Shown: positions 20,007-30,302, counted from the first letter of the stretch. The stretch: DNA of 64,000 nucleotides from Bacillota bacterium (GCA_029565935.1 JAKQNF010000002.1:1-64000); one strand, 5' to 3'. Notes: a model not told the origin generated them from the letters alone. A program made the numbers and translations.

Positions 20007-22124
20007 ATGACTGCGATTAACAGAAGAGACCTTCTGTTCGAGCTCGGCATAGAAGAGATACCCGCAAGGTTTGCAGCCAAGGCGGCATCGGACATGGAGG
20101 CACTCGGTAGGAGATACCTCGAGGATGCAAGGCTAAGGTTCGATACCGTCACGGTATTCGTCACACCCCGAAGGTTGGCCCTTTACGTCGAAGGTCTTGG
20201 AGAATTCCAAGGGTCGCTTGACAGGAAGGTCAAAGGACCTTCGCTAAGGGTCGCGTACGATCCTTCGGGGAAGCCGACCAAGGCTGCCCTCGGTTTCGCA
20301 AAGTCACAGGGCATAGTGGTGGATAACCTTTTGAAGGTATCGGACAACGGCGGGGACTATGTATATGCGGATGTCCACGAGGAAGGCAAACGCATAGATT
20401 CCGTAGTTCCCGGGATATGCGAAAACATAATAAGGTCGATGACATTCCCGAAGAATATGAGATGGGGAAATAGCGATTTCAGATTCGTTAGGCCAATAAG
20501 ATGGATAGCTCTGCTTTGGGGCGATGAAGTCATGGGCTTTACGTTCGAGGGTATCGAAGCGGGATCAAGAAGCTTTGGGCACAGGACTCTGGGCCCAAGC
20601 GGTCCGATAGGGCTGCAGGCTGCGGAGACGTACAAGGATGCCATGCGGAGCGCAGGCGTGATCGTAGACCAGCGGGAAAGGGCCGAGATGATATCCGAGC
20701 TTGTTAAGGCTGCAGCGCAAGCCGCAGGCGGAGAGGCCGATATGGATCCGGGTCTTCTCGAAGAGGTGAATTATATCGTAGAGATGCCGACCGCCTTTGT
20801 TGGCCGGTTCGACGAGCAATACTTAATGCTGCCAGAAATCTGCGTTACTACGCCGATGATGGGCCATCAGCGATATTTCCCCGTAAGGCGTGGAGGAAAG
20901 CTCATAAACAGCTTCGTAGCGGTCCGGAACGGAGGTAAGCAAGGCATTGAAAATGTAAGGTGCGGCAATGAGAGGGTACTTGCTGCGAGATTGGCTGACG
21001 CCAAGTTCTTCTTCGAGGAGGATATGGCCACTAAGCTGGCCGCAAGATTGGATTCTCTCGACGGCGTCACCTTTGCCGAGGGCCTGGGTAGCATGAAGGA
21101 CAAGACTCTAAGGATAGCGGGCCTTTCATCAAGGATACTCTCTACCGGAGACAGAAGCGGCATGCCAGGGGAGAACGAGCCCTCGATGCTAAGAGAAGCG
21201 GCATTGCTATCGAAGTGTGACCTAGCTACGAACATGGTTAAGGAATTCACCGAGCTTGAAGGGGAGATTGGATCAATCTACGCCGTGATAGAAGGCAAGG
21301 ACAAGACCGTCGCTTCTGCCATCGCGGAACATTACCTGCCGAAGTATACGGGCGGGCCCCTTCCCATTACTAGGATAGGAGCTTGTCTTGCCATGGCGGA
21401 CAAGGCGGACAGCCTTGCGGGTTACTTCGGGCTGGGCAAGGTGCCCACCGGATCCACAGACCCGTTCGCCCTAAGAAGGAGCGCCCTGGGTTTGATGGCT
21501 ATACATGAGCAGAAGAATCCTGGGATGGACCTCGATGAGATGCTAAAGGAAGCCGTCGATGGGATATGGCCGGAAGCAGCGCCTAGGCCGAAGGAAGATA
21601 TTTTGAAAGACCTGGGTGATTTCATGGAAGGCAGGCTCAAGGGACAGCTTATAGACGAGGGCCACAGGTATGACCTTGTGGAAGCGGCGATGGTGCTAGG
21701 CTATGGCAGGCCTTCTTCGGTGAGGGTAGCCCTCGGTGCTCTCGAGAAGGACTTGGGTGAAGGGTGGATGGAAGAGATGGCCACAGCCTTCATAAGGGTC
21801 AGGAACATTGCCAAAGACGCTGCCGATGCGAGTTACGAAGAAGGTATGCTGGTCGAAGAGGCAGAGAAGGCACTGTCTGACGGGTACTCTAAGGCAAAGG
21901 ACGAGATAGGAAGAATCCTAGTAGCCGATCCCAGTGTCGATGGGTACGCGAAGGCCATGAACCGTTTCGCCGGGCTGAAACCAGCCATAGACAGGTTCTT
22001 CGACGAGGTAATGGTGATGTGCGAAGACGAAGCGCTAAGGAGAAACAGACTGGGTCTGGTTAAGTCGATCGAGACGACGGCCTTGAGAATGGCAGATTTC
22101 TCGAAAATCACAACGCTGCAATAG
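20007..22124 (+). CDS. glyS: Glycine--tRNA ligase beta subunit
   Basis: This is the tRNA-binding beta subunit, 705 aa. It starts with LLFELGIEEIPARF and carries FPKNMRWGNSDFRFVRPIR, MGHQRYFPV and the HD-like and anticodon-binding region at the C-terminus (DPFALRRSALGLM, RLGLVKSIE). The ATG follows the glyQ stop immediately. In Clostridia and Bacillus the next genes are usually the CcpN-type regulator and the PPDK regulatory protein; here they are absent and a reversed dam gene follows. Confidence 0.98.
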   Translation: MTAINRRDLLFELGIEEIPARFAAKAASDMEALGRRYLEDARLRFDTVTVFVTPRRLALYVEGLGEFQGSLDRKVKGPSLRVAYDPSGKPTKAALGFAKSQGIVVDNLLKVSDNGGDYVYADVHEEGKRIDSVVPGICENIIRSMTFPKNMRWGNSDFRFVRPIRWIALLWGDEVMGFTFEGIEAGSRSFGHRTLGPSGPIGLQAAETYKDAMRSAGVIVDQRERAEMISELVKAAAQAAGGEADMDPGLLEEVNYIVEMPTAFVGRFDEQYLMLPEICVTTPMMGHQRYFPVRRGGKLINSFVAVRNGGKQGIENVRCGNERVLAARLADAKFFFEEDMATKLAARLDSLDGVTFAEGLGSMKDKTLRIAGLSSRILSTGDRSGMPGENEPSMLREAALLSKCDLATNMVKEFTELEGEIGSIYAVIEGKDKTVASAIAEHYLPKYTGGPLPITRIGACLAMADKADSLAGYFGLGKVPTGSTDPFALRRSALGLMAIHEQKNPGMDLDEMLKEAVDGIWPEAAPRPKEDILKDLGDFMEGRLKGQLIDEGHRYDLVEAAMVLGYGRPSSVRVALGALEKDLGEGWMEEMATAFIRVRNIAKDAADASYEEGMLVEEAEKALSDGYSKAKDEIGRILVADPSVDGYAKAMNRFAGLKPAIDRFFDEVMVMCEDEALRRNRLGLVKSIETTALRMADFSKITTLQ

Positions 22125-22153
22125 AGGCAGACGAGGAGCTTTTACTACGAAGG

Positions 22154-23134
22154 TCAATAGTTCCTCATCAACAGGTAATCTACGCTTTGGTCGTTCCTTC
22201 CCCTTACTGAGTATGAGTATCTGGAAGGGACGACCTTTATGTTCAGGTCCAAAGGCTTGTACAGACCTTCTATGAAAGAAGTCCTGGCTATCGCCAGTAA
22301 AAACCTGTATTTGGCTCCTGCAAGGGTGTCGCGCAGCGCCGCGTGCTCATCCGAACCGAAGCTATTGCCTGAGTAGCCCGAAAACCTACTGTCATAAGGG
22401 GGGTCGAGGAAGACGAAGCTGGATTTCGATCCGTCCAAAGAATGTAGAAGTTCCCTGAAATCGTGGGAAGTCATCAAGGAGTTCCTAAAGAAACCCGAAA
22501 ATCCGACCTTCCTGATGCGCCCGACCTTGGATGCAAGGTCCTTGCTGTCATAGGAGAAGCCCCCATATGGTATGTTGAAGTCATCCTTCGAGTTATACCT
22601 GAACATGGAACCGAAGCACAGTTCCCTTACTAAGAAGAACAGGGCGCTCTCATAGCTTCCTTCGGCTTTGCGTCTCCTCGCCGAATTGTACTCGTCCCTC
22701 ACCATATAGTAAAAGGACGATTTCATCGCGGTAGATAGCCTCTTGGATCTATGCACGTTCCGTGATAAGTAGCCACTGAAAGCACCATAGTCGAAGATGG
22801 GACATTCGAATTCATGAGCAGCGTTTTTAAAAGCAGCTTCGATCCCATAAATGCCGCATGTGATCCTTGAGGACGGTCCTCCAAGATTCTCGAAAAGCCC
22901 GGCGGCCGCATCCAATATTGAAAGGAAAGCGCCGTCCTGTGCCTGAACCATGCGGTAGAAAGATATCAACTCAGAAGAGATATCGTTGAGAGAGGACACG
23001 GCAGGCTCTACCGCGAAGAAGAGCGCGCCGCCTCCTACGAACGGTTCGCAGTAATGATCGTGCGGCGGGACGAGAGGGAGGATCTCACGAAGCAGCCTTG
23101 TCTTCCCCCCGGGCCACTTTATCAAAGGCTTCAA
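22154..23134 (-). CDS. dam: Solitary DNA adenine N6-methyltransferase (Dam/D12 class)
   Basis: This is a 326-aa Dam-like alpha-class methyltransferase. The N-terminus PLIKWPGGKTRLL and YCEPFVGGGALFF form the S-adenosylmethionine site (motifs X and I), and FVFLDPPYDSRFSGY holds the catalytic DPPY motif. The family usually methylates GATC, but the target is an inference. No restriction endonuclease is beside it, so it is an orphan enzyme. It starts with TTG, with an AGGAGG-type SD (ACCTCC at 23142-23147 on plus) seven bases upstream. It is the only reversed gene between glyS and ppdK and displaces genes normally found there, which suggests insertion. Confidence 0.9.
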   Translation of the reverse strand: MKPLIKWPGGKTRLLREILPLVPPHDHYCEPFVGGGALFFAVEPAVSSLNDISSELISFYRMVQAQDGAFLSILDAAAGLFENLGGPSSRITCGIYGIEAAFKNAAHEFECPIFDYGAFSGYLSRNVHRSKRLSTAMKSSFYYMVRDEYNSARRRKAEGSYESALFFLVRELCFGSMFRYNSKDDFNIPYGGFSYDSKDLASKVGRIRKVGFSGFFRNSLMTSHDFRELLHSLDGSKSSFVFLDPPYDSRFSGYSGNSFGSDEHAALRDTLAGAKYRFLLAIARTSFIEGLYKPLDLNIKVVPSRYSYSVRGRNDQSVDYLLMRNY

Positions 23135-23256
23135 AAGCGATACCTCCGTGTTGGGTCTTAGATGCGATAATGTATTGAAGCTTTATTTATTATAACCTAA
23201 CTTCAAGTATCGAGCCGGATGAAGATTGGTTTACACAAAAACATTACAATCTAGTG

Positions 23257-23262
23257 TATAAT
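23257..23262 (+). promoter_or_regulatory. -10 box of the ppdK promoter
   Basis: A perfect TATAAT. A TTTACA (23230-23235) lies 21 bp upstream, too far for an ordinary -35 box, so initiation may depend on an activator. Confidence 0.6.
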
Positions 23263-23264
23263 TT

Positions 23265-23280
23265 ATAAGGTTAACCTTAT
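23265..23280. promoter_or_regulatory. Palindromic operator-like site before ppdK
   Basis: ATAAGGTTAACCTTAT is a perfect 16-bp palindrome two bases downstream of the TATAAT box. It therefore covers the expected transcription start, a typical repressor position. The cognate regulator is unknown. Confidence 0.6.
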
Positions 23281-23322
23281 ATGCGGGAATTCATCACAAT
23301 CATATAGATGGGAGGGCATTTC

Positions 23323-25956
23323 ATGGAAAAGATGGTTTATTTCTTCGGTGCGGGCATGACCGAAGGCTCAGAAGAGATGAAGAACCAACTCGGCGGCAAA
23401 GGCTGCAACCTCGCAGGGATGGCGAAGCTGGGGCTACCGGTGCCACCGGGCTTTACGATTACGACCGATACCTGCAACGCGTTCTATACCGCGGGGTCCA
23501 AATGGCCGGAAGGGCTGAAGGGCCAGGTACAGGAGAACTTGAAGAAGCTCGAAGAGGTAACTGGCAAGAAGCTGGGATCTAAGGAGAATCCGCTTCTTGT
23601 AAGCGTAAGATCCGGCGCCAGGGCGTCGATGCCGGGAATGATGGATACGATCCTTAACCTCGGGCTTACCAGCGACACGGTCAAGGCGATGGTTAAGCTG
23701 ACTTCGAACCCTAGGTTCGCTTATGACAGCTATCGTCGGTTCATCGAGATGTACGCGGACGTCGTGATGGGTGTAGACCGCCAGAACTTCGAGCACGCGA
23801 TGGACGAGCTTAAGCATAAGAAGGGTGTCAAGCTTGATACGGAGCTGGACGCCGCCGACATGGAGACCCTGACGGGCGAGTATAAGGCCATCTACAAGAA
23901 GCACCTCGGCGTTGAGTTCCCGGAGGATCCGTGGGTACAGCTTGAAGGGGCGATCAATGCCGTCTTCAAGTCATGGAACAACCAGAGGGCCATCACTTAT
24001 AGGAAGCTCAACGCGATCCCCGACGAATGGGGTACCGCCGTTAACGTTCAGTCGATGGTCTTCGGCAACACAGGCGAAGAATCCGGCACAGGCGTCGCCT
24101 TCACAAGGAACCCTTCCACGGGGGAGAACAAGTTCTACGGCGAGTACCTGATGAACGCCCAGGGCGAGGACGTGGTCGCCGGCATCCGTACCCCGCATCC
24201 GATAGCAGACCTGGAGCGCGACATGCATGACGTGTACACCCAGCTAGTAGGCATATACAAGAAGCTTGAGAACCATTACAGAGATATGCAGGACATAGAG
24301 TTCACGATCGAGAACCGGAAGCTCTACATGCTACAGACCCGCTCCGGCAAGCGCACGGGTGCAGCAGCGGTCAGGATAGCCGTAGAGATGGTGAAGGAAG
24401 GGCTCATCGACGAGAAGACTGCGATACTAAGGGTAGCGCCTTCGGCGTTGGATCAGCTCCTCCACCCGATGATAGATCCCAAGGCAAAGGTGGACGCGGT
24501 AGCCAAGGGACTTCCCGCATCACCCGGAGCTGCTGTAGGACAGGTCGTCTTCAACGCTGAGGAGGCAGTCGAATGGCAGGAGAAGGGCAATAAGGTAATA
24601 CTCGTAAGGACGGAGACATCCCCGGAGGACATCTCCGGAATGCATGCTGCCCAGGGCATCCTGACATCAAGGGGCGGCATGACCTCACACGCCGCCGTCG
24701 TCGCGCGCGGTATGGGCAAATGCTGCGTGGCGGGCTGCGGTGACGTAATCGTCGACGAGAAGAAGAAGATTTTCCATGTTAACGGGCACGTGGTCAAAGA
24801 GGGAGACTGGATCACGATAAACGGTAGCACCGGCGAGCTGGTACTCGGTCAGGTGAAGCTCGTTTCGCCCGAGCTATCTGGTTACTTCGGCGAACTCATG
24901 ACGATGGCCGACAAGTTCAGGGCCCTAAAGGTAAGGACAAACGCGGATACTCCTAAGGATGCCGCACAGGCTAGGATTTTCGGCGCGGAAGGCATCGGAC
25001 TTACGAGGACCGAGCACATGTTCTTTGCGGAAGACCGCATCAAGGCCGTCCGCGAGATGATACTTGCGGAAAACGTAGAGGACAGGAAGATCGCTCTTAA
25101 TAAAGTCCAACCTTTCCAGAAGGCGGACTTCATTGGCATATTCGAGGCCATGAAGGGACTACCCGTAACGGTAAGGCTTCTCGACCCGCCTCTCCATGAA
25201 TTCTTACCGCAGCTTGATATGCATAAACAGATCGAAGAGATTGCTAGTGAGCTGGGAGTTCCCAAAGAGAAGATCGTAGACAGGATAATGTCGCTGCACG
25301 AGTTGAACCCGATGCTCGGATTCCGTGGATGCAGGATCGGCATCGTCTACCCTGAGATATTCGACATGCAGATTACGGCAATATTCGAAGCCGCATGCGA
25401 GCTGAAGAAGAAGGGCATCGACGTTATTCCTGAAGTCATGTTCCCGTTGGTGGGCACAACTGCAGAGATGAAGATGCTTAAGGACTCTGCCGTGAAGATC
25501 GCCGACAGCATCATCGCGAAGTATGGGGTCAAGCTTGAATACATGATGGGTACGATGATAGAGATACCTAGAGCCGCGGTCACAGCTGACGAAATAGCCA
25601 AGGACGCGGAGTTCTTCAGCTTCGGCACCAATGACCTTACGCAGATGGGATTCGGTTACAGCAGGGACGACGCTGGTAAGTTCTTGCCCATCTACGTGAA
25701 CAAGAAAGTGCTCAAGGCAGATCCGTTCCAGACGATAGACGTAGAGGGAATCGGCAAGTTGGTCGACATGGGCGTCAAGCTCGGAAGGAAGACCAAGCAC
25801 AACCTGAAGTGCGGTGTATGTGGAGAGCACGGCGGAGATCCGGACTCAATCGAGTTCTTCCACAGCGTGGGGCTCAATTATGTGTCCTGCTCGCCGTTCA
25901 GAGTGCCGATCGCACGCCTTGCAGCTGCACAGGCTAACATCAAAAACCCTAGGTAG
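23323..25956 (+). CDS. ppdK: Pyruvate, phosphate dikinase
   Basis: This enzyme interconverts pyruvate, ATP and phosphate with PEP, AMP and pyrophosphate (877 aa). The nucleotide-binding N-terminus (LGGKGCNLAGMAKLGLPVPPG, SVRSGARASMPGMMDT) and the swivelling phospho-His domain (GGMTSHAAVVARGMGK) are complete. The PEP/pyruvate barrel is also intact (LDPPLHEFLP, FFSFGTNDLTQM, CGEHGGDP). The regulatory Thr next to the catalytic His is present. The upstream ATG at 23308 contains the SD GGGAGGG, so 23323 is the start. Regulation by the palindrome at 23265-23280 is likely. No PDRP-type regulatory protein gene is adjacent. It ends in a strong hairpin. Confidence 0.97.
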   Translation: MEKMVYFFGAGMTEGSEEMKNQLGGKGCNLAGMAKLGLPVPPGFTITTDTCNAFYTAGSKWPEGLKGQVQENLKKLEEVTGKKLGSKENPLLVSVRSGARASMPGMMDTILNLGLTSDTVKAMVKLTSNPRFAYDSYRRFIEMYADVVMGVDRQNFEHAMDELKHKKGVKLDTELDAADMETLTGEYKAIYKKHLGVEFPEDPWVQLEGAINAVFKSWNNQRAITYRKLNAIPDEWGTAVNVQSMVFGNTGEESGTGVAFTRNPSTGENKFYGEYLMNAQGEDVVAGIRTPHPIADLERDMHDVYTQLVGIYKKLENHYRDMQDIEFTIENRKLYMLQTRSGKRTGAAAVRIAVEMVKEGLIDEKTAILRVAPSALDQLLHPMIDPKAKVDAVAKGLPASPGAAVGQVVFNAEEAVEWQEKGNKVILVRTETSPEDISGMHAAQGILTSRGGMTSHAAVVARGMGKCCVAGCGDVIVDEKKKIFHVNGHVVKEGDWITINGSTGELVLGQVKLVSPELSGYFGELMTMADKFRALKVRTNADTPKDAAQARIFGAEGIGLTRTEHMFFAEDRIKAVREMILAENVEDRKIALNKVQPFQKADFIGIFEAMKGLPVTVRLLDPPLHEFLPQLDMHKQIEEIASELGVPKEKIVDRIMSLHELNPMLGFRGCRIGIVYPEIFDMQITAIFEAACELKKKGIDVIPEVMFPLVGTTAEMKMLKDSAVKIADSIIAKYGVKLEYMMGTMIEIPRAAVTADEIAKDAEFFSFGTNDLTQMGFGYSRDDAGKFLPIYVNKKVLKADPFQTIDVEGIGKLVDMGVKLGRKTKHNLKCGVCGEHGGDPDSIEFFHSVGLNYVSCSPFRVPIARLAAAQANIKNPR

Positions 25957-25986
25957 CATCAGAGGAAGTTCCTCTTAGGGTTGCTG

Positions 25987-26016
25987 GGGGGCAGGATACT
26001 GCCCCCTGGTTTATTT
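25987..26016 (+). terminator. Terminator after ppdK
   Basis: GGGGGCAG (25987-25994) pairs with CTGCCCCC (25999-26006) over a GATA loop and is followed by TGGTTTATTTAT. Confidence 0.88.
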
Positions 26017-26090
26017 ATGCTTACTGCCCTCTCAGGAAGGAAAGGGGACCTATAGGGGAGAAATCTTCATCTGAAGCGGAGGTGCGTCTA

Positions 26091-27122
26091 ATGGATTGTC
26101 GTAAAGCGATCGAACAGAGGGAGCGGAAATCGCTTTCGCAGTTCGCATCATTCTCTGATGAGAGCAAGGGCAGGCAACATCCTGAGGAAGAAGACGATAT
26201 CAGGACATGCTACCAAAGGGATAGGGATAGGATAATCCATTGCAAGGCATTCAGAAGGCTAAAGCACAAGACGCAGGTATTCTACTCACCGGAGGGGGAC
26301 CATTACAGGACGAGGTTGACGCATACACTAGAGGTCTCCCAGATAGCCAGGACCATGGCGTCTGCTCTGGCCCTCAATGAGAACCTTACTGAGGCGATAG
26401 CCTTGGGGCACGACCTGGGGCATACCCCTTTCGGTCATGCGGGCGAAGCCGCCCTCGACATGGTCGTACCCGGCGGATTTCTCCATAACGTACAGAGCAT
26501 AAGGGTCGTGGAGCATGTCGAAAGGCGAGAGGGCAAGGAACAGCCGGGCCTCAACCTGACATGGGAGGTCAAAGACGGAATAAAGGCTCATAGCTGGGGC
26601 TGGCCGGAAAAGGCCTATACATTGGAAGGTCAGCTGGTGATGTTCGCGGATAAGATAGCATACATAAACCATGACTTCGATGACGCCGTACGTGCAGGCA
26701 TTATCGGTGAATCGGACGTTCCTAGGGAAGTAAAAGTGCTTCTAGGGCAGGACAGAAGAGAAAGGCTCGATTTCCTGGTAAAGGATATAATCAGGGAGAG
26801 CGCGGGTAAAGGGTTCATTGACCAGAGCAAGGATGCTGAGTTCGGTTTGAACGCCATGAGGGACTTCATGTTCGACAGGGTCTACAACAACAGTCCCGCG
26901 AAAGAGGAGAACGACAGGTGCAGGCGCTTGGTGATACAGCTATATCTGTTCTATACGAGTTTTCCGGAGACATTGAAAAAAGATTCAAACTATAGTTTCG
27001 AATTGGAAGACAAGAAGGCCGTTAACGAATCGGCCGTGGACTATGTGGCCGGAATGACCGACAGGTATGCCGTGAAGGTGTTCTCAAACCTGTACATACC
27101 GAAACCGTGGCAGATCTACTGA
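26091..27122 (+). CDS. dgt: Deoxyguanosinetriphosphate triphosphohydrolase-like protein
   Basis: This 343-aa HD-domain nucleotide hydrolase shows YRTRLTHTLEVSQIAR, GHDLGHTPFGHAGE (metal-binding HD) and YINHDFDDAVRAG. Dgt-type enzymes release tripolyphosphate from dGTP and related dNTPs, and many bacterial homologues are allosterically regulated. The start at 26091 follows GCGGAGG by seven to eight bases, while the GTG at 26082 overlaps that SD. A dgt-dnaG-rpoD order is common in Clostridia. dnaG follows after 19 bp. Confidence 0.93.
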   Translation: MDCRKAIEQRERKSLSQFASFSDESKGRQHPEEEDDIRTCYQRDRDRIIHCKAFRRLKHKTQVFYSPEGDHYRTRLTHTLEVSQIARTMASALALNENLTEAIALGHDLGHTPFGHAGEAALDMVVPGGFLHNVQSIRVVEHVERREGKEQPGLNLTWEVKDGIKAHSWGWPEKAYTLEGQLVMFADKIAYINHDFDDAVRAGIIGESDVPREVKVLLGQDRRERLDFLVKDIIRESAGKGFIDQSKDAEFGLNAMRDFMFDRVYNNSPAKEENDRCRRLVIQLYLFYTSFPETLKKDSNYSFELEDKKAVNESAVDYVAGMTDRYAVKVFSNLYIPKPWQIY

Positions 27123-27141
27123 CGAGGAGGGCGACATCCGG

Positions 27142-28971
27142 TTGGCGGGGGGTATCCCAGACGAGCTGATAGAGAAGATCAGACAGGGCAACGACATAGT
27201 TGGCCTGATATCCGAGTATATAAGCTTGAAGCAGAACGGCTCCAGGTTTGTAGGTTTGTGCCCTTTCCACAACGAGAAGACACCCTCGTTCTCCGTCAGC
27301 AAGGATAAGCAGCTATATTATTGCTTCGGCTGCCATGCGTCGGGGAATGTTTTCAGCTTCGTGATGAACATGGACGGGCTCAACTTTATTGAAGCAGCAA
27401 GGAAGCTCGGGTCGAGGATAGGGATCGATATCTCCGAATATGTTGAATCCGAAGCTGAAAGATCGCGCAGGATGACTCGTGAGAGGATCATGGAAGCCTG
27501 TGAGACTGCCGGGAAATACTATTCGTGGATGCTTACCGACTCGAGAATTGGATCTAAATGCAGGGATTATGTAAGGGCGAGGGGTATAGACGATGAGGCT
27601 GTAAAGGCCTTCAACCTGGGATATGCACCTGACAGCGCATCGATGGACAGCCTGACGTCATATCTGGCAAAGAAGGGTTTCGAGGATGAGGTTCTGCTAG
27701 AATCAGGACTTTCGCTCAAGAAGAAGTACGGCAAGGGACTGTATGACGCTTTTAGGGACCGGCTCATATTCCCGATAACGAACCAGTATGGAAGAGTAGT
27801 GGCGTTCGGAGGAAGGGTTATTGCCGCAGGGGATGGTAGGCCCAAATACGTGAACAGCAAAGAAGGACCTGCATATTCCAAGCGGGCCAACCTGTATAAC
27901 CTCCATGCGGCGTCTAGCCATGCCAGAGCGACCGGTAGGATGGTCCTTTGCGAAGGATATCTGGATGTGATTGCTTACTGGAGGGCGGGGATCAAAGAAG
28001 TTGTAGCCTCTCTTGGCACTGCGCTGACCAATGAGCAATCGAAGCTAATAGCGAGGTTCTGCACACAGGTGCTTCTAAGCTACGATGCAGACAAGGCAGG
28101 GTCCGCAGCGACCGCAAAAGGAGTGACACTTCTTGAAGGAGCAGGCCTTGAGGTGAAGGTAGTAACGCTTCCTGAAGGAGAGGATCCGGATAGCCTTCTT
28201 AAGAAGATGGGACCAGAGAGCCTCATGACTGCGGCGGACGGAGCAAAGAGCTACCTCAGGTATCAGGTTGATAGGGCGATTGAAGGTACGAACCTGAAGA
28301 ACGCCGATTCAAAGCTCGCAACGGTTAAAAAGCTAGTGAAGATAATTGGGAGCTGTACGGATGCTGTCACCAGGAACGAACTAGTAAGGGAAGTGTCCGG
28401 AAGGTTAGCTGTATCACCCGACGCGCTGATGCAGGATGTTTCGAGGACCAGCTCGCGCCTTATGAAAACAAGAGGCGAGGTCGGAACTGCTTCGGAGGAC
28501 AGAGATACGGAGACTAGGGCATCATTGATGGAAGAGAGCGGGTTCTCTTATGCTATAGCCGAGACCGAACGGGCAATCCTGAAATTATGTGCCTATGATC
28601 CAAGGTCCATAAAGTTGGTTTCGGAGAATTTGACTGAAGGATTTGAAGCTAAAGGTAGCGAAGAGTTATATAAAGCGATGTATTCCCTTTGGGAGGACGG
28701 TAAGGCCATAGACCAAGGAATACTTCCGCTCCTTGAAGGAAAGAACAAGGAACTAGCCGCAAGGCTGCTAATGGACAAGGATAGACCGTTCCAGAAGATG
28801 GACGAGGCTATCAAGGCCCTAAGATCGATCAGAATCAGGAGACGACTAAGGGAGATCGATATCGGAATAAGGAAAGCCGAATCCGAGGGCAGGATAGAAG
28901 ATATAGTCGAGCTACAGGTCGAACAGAAGAAGCTCAGGGAAATATTGGGAAGTAGGACGGCATTGTACTGA
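27142..28971 (+). CDS. dnaG: DNA primase DnaG
   Basis: This is replication primase, 609 aa. The N-terminal CHC2 zinc finger ([27 protein letters not shown]), the RNA polymerase core with the TOPRIM motif ([27 protein letters not shown]) and a helicase-binding C-terminal region are in the expected order. The TTG start has a GAGGAGGG SD about ten bases upstream. The stop overlaps the rpoD start by one base (TGATG), the classical macromolecular-synthesis operon. Confidence 0.97.
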   Translation: MAGGIPDELIEKIRQGNDIVGLISEYISLKQNGSRFVGLCPFHNEKTPSFSVSKDKQLYYCFGCHASGNVFSFVMNMDGLNFIEAARKLGSRIGIDISEYVESEAERSRRMTRERIMEACETAGKYYSWMLTDSRIGSKCRDYVRARGIDDEAVKAFNLGYAPDSASMDSLTSYLAKKGFEDEVLLESGLSLKKKYGKGLYDAFRDRLIFPITNQYGRVVAFGGRVIAAGDGRPKYVNSKEGPAYSKRANLYNLHAASSHARATGRMVLCEGYLDVIAYWRAGIKEVVASLGTALTNEQSKLIARFCTQVLLSYDADKAGSAATAKGVTLLEGAGLEVKVVTLPEGEDPDSLLKKMGPESLMTAADGAKSYLRYQVDRAIEGTNLKNADSKLATVKKLVKIIGSCTDAVTRNELVREVSGRLAVSPDALMQDVSRTSSRLMKTRGEVGTASEDRDTETRASLMEESGFSYAIAETERAILKLCAYDPRSIKLVSENLTEGFEAKGSEELYKAMYSLWEDGKAIDQGILPLLEGKNKELAARLLMDKDRPFQKMDEAIKALRSIRIRRRLREIDIGIRKAESEGRIEDIVELQVEQKKLREILGSRTALY

Positions 28972-30143
28972 TGGCAGGCAAGAGGACGAAAACCGAGAAC
29001 ATGGTCGGAAAAAACGAGATCCCGACGAAGGAAAACACGCTCGATCCGAAGATCGAGAAGTTGATTGCACTTGGCAAAAAACAGGGGAGTATAACTTACA
29101 AAGACGTTCAAGATTCGTTGGCGAACGAAGAGATGTCGGCTGAGCAAATCGAGGAGATGTACGACACACTTGCCGAATATGGAGTGGAGGTCGAACCGGA
29201 GGATTATGCTGCCGATAACATCATAACTGACGAAGAGGCCGAACCAGACGTCGAAGCGGTTGAACCTGTTGAAGAAGAAGAGCTGGAGATAGCAATCATA
29301 CCGCCTGAAGGCGCCATTATTGACGATCCGGTACGTATGTATCTCAAGGAGATAGGCAGGGTATCGCTTCTAACCGGCGCCGAAGAGGTTGAATTCGCAA
29401 AGAGGATTGAAAATTGCGACGAGGATGCCAAGAGGAGGCTCACCGAAGCCAACCTCAGGCTGGTCGTTTCGATAGCCAAGAGGTATGTGGGGAGGGGTAT
29501 GCTTTTCCTTGACTTGATTCAAGAGGGCAACCTCGGCCTTTTGAAGGCAGTAGAGAAGTTCGACTATAGGAAAGGCTATAAATTCTCGACTTATGCCACA
29601 TGGTGGATCAGGCAGGCAATCACAAGGGCGATCGCTGACCAAGCCAGGACGATTAGGATACCGGTCCACATGGTGGAGACGATAAACAAACTGATCAGGA
29701 TACAAAGGCAGCTGTTGCAGGAACTTGGCCGTGAACCTTCTGCCGCTGAGATCGCCAAGGAGATGGGACTGACCGCGGAGAGGGTAAGGGAGATAACCAA
29801 GATAGCACAAGAGCCGGTGTCGCTGGAGACTCCCATAGGAGAAGAGGAGGACTCACATCTTGGAGATTTCATAGAAGACCAAGATGCACCTGCACCGCCG
29901 GACGTCGCCTCTTTCACATTGCTTAGAGAGCAGCTGGGCGAGGTATTGGACTCTTTATCCTCAAGAGAGAGGGACGTGCTAAGGCTCAGATTTGGGCTGG
30001 AAGACGGCAGAGCGCGTACTTTAGAAGAAGTAGGACAAGTATTCGGAGTCACCAGGGAAAGGATCCGTCAGATTGAAGCCAAGGCGTTAAGGAAGCTAAG
30101 ACAACCTAGCCGCTCTAAGAAGCTGAGGGACTATCTGGATTAA
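28971..30143 (+). CDS. rpoD: Primary sigma factor (RpoD/SigA)
   Basis: This is the housekeeping sigma-70 factor, 390 aa. Region 1.1 is followed by an acidic linker rich in Glu (about 70-110), then region 1.2 ([14 protein letters not shown]), region 2 ([32 protein letters not shown]), region 3 and region 4.2 ([19 protein letters not shown]). The regions that read -10 and -35 boxes are standard, in keeping with the TTGACA/TATAAT promoters found here. A tRNA-Asn gene follows. Confidence 0.98.
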   Translation: MAGKRTKTENMVGKNEIPTKENTLDPKIEKLIALGKKQGSITYKDVQDSLANEEMSAEQIEEMYDTLAEYGVEVEPEDYAADNIITDEEAEPDVEAVEPVEEEELEIAIIPPEGAIIDDPVRMYLKEIGRVSLLTGAEEVEFAKRIENCDEDAKRRLTEANLRLVVSIAKRYVGRGMLFLDLIQEGNLGLLKAVEKFDYRKGYKFSTYATWWIRQAITRAIADQARTIRIPVHMVETINKLIRIQRQLLQELGREPSAAEIAKEMGLTAERVREITKIAQEPVSLETPIGEEEDSHLGDFIEDQDAPAPPDVASFTLLREQLGEVLDSLSSRERDVLRLRFGLEDGRARTLEEVGQVFGVTRERIRQIEAKALRKLRQPSRSKKLRDYLD

Positions 30144-30146
30144 CAC

Positions 30147-30176
30147 TTGACTATGGGTTCTAATATGTAGTATTTA
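30147..30176 (+). promoter_or_regulatory. Probable promoter of tRNA-Asn
   Basis: TTGACT (30147-30152) is followed after 18 bp by TATTTA (30171-30176), placing the start about 10-15 nt before the tRNA. Confidence 0.5.
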
Positions 30177-30191
30177 TATTAATGTACCCAT

Positions 30192-30266
30192 TCCTCGATA
30201 GCTCAGCGGTAGAGCAACCGGCTGTTAACCGGTGGGTCGCAGGTTCGAATCCTGCTCGGGGAGCCA
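30192..30266 (+). tRNA. tRNA-Asn (GUU)
   Basis: A full cloverleaf of 75 nt including encoded CCA. The acceptor stem is TCCTCGA (30192-30198) with TCGGGGA (30256-30262), including a T-G pair. The anticodon GTT is at 30224-30226 in the loop CTGTTAA, and the T arm contains GGTTCGAAT. Confidence 0.97.
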
Positions 30267-30302
30267 GCGATAAATCCGCATTTAAGCGGTTAATATTTCC
30301 AG

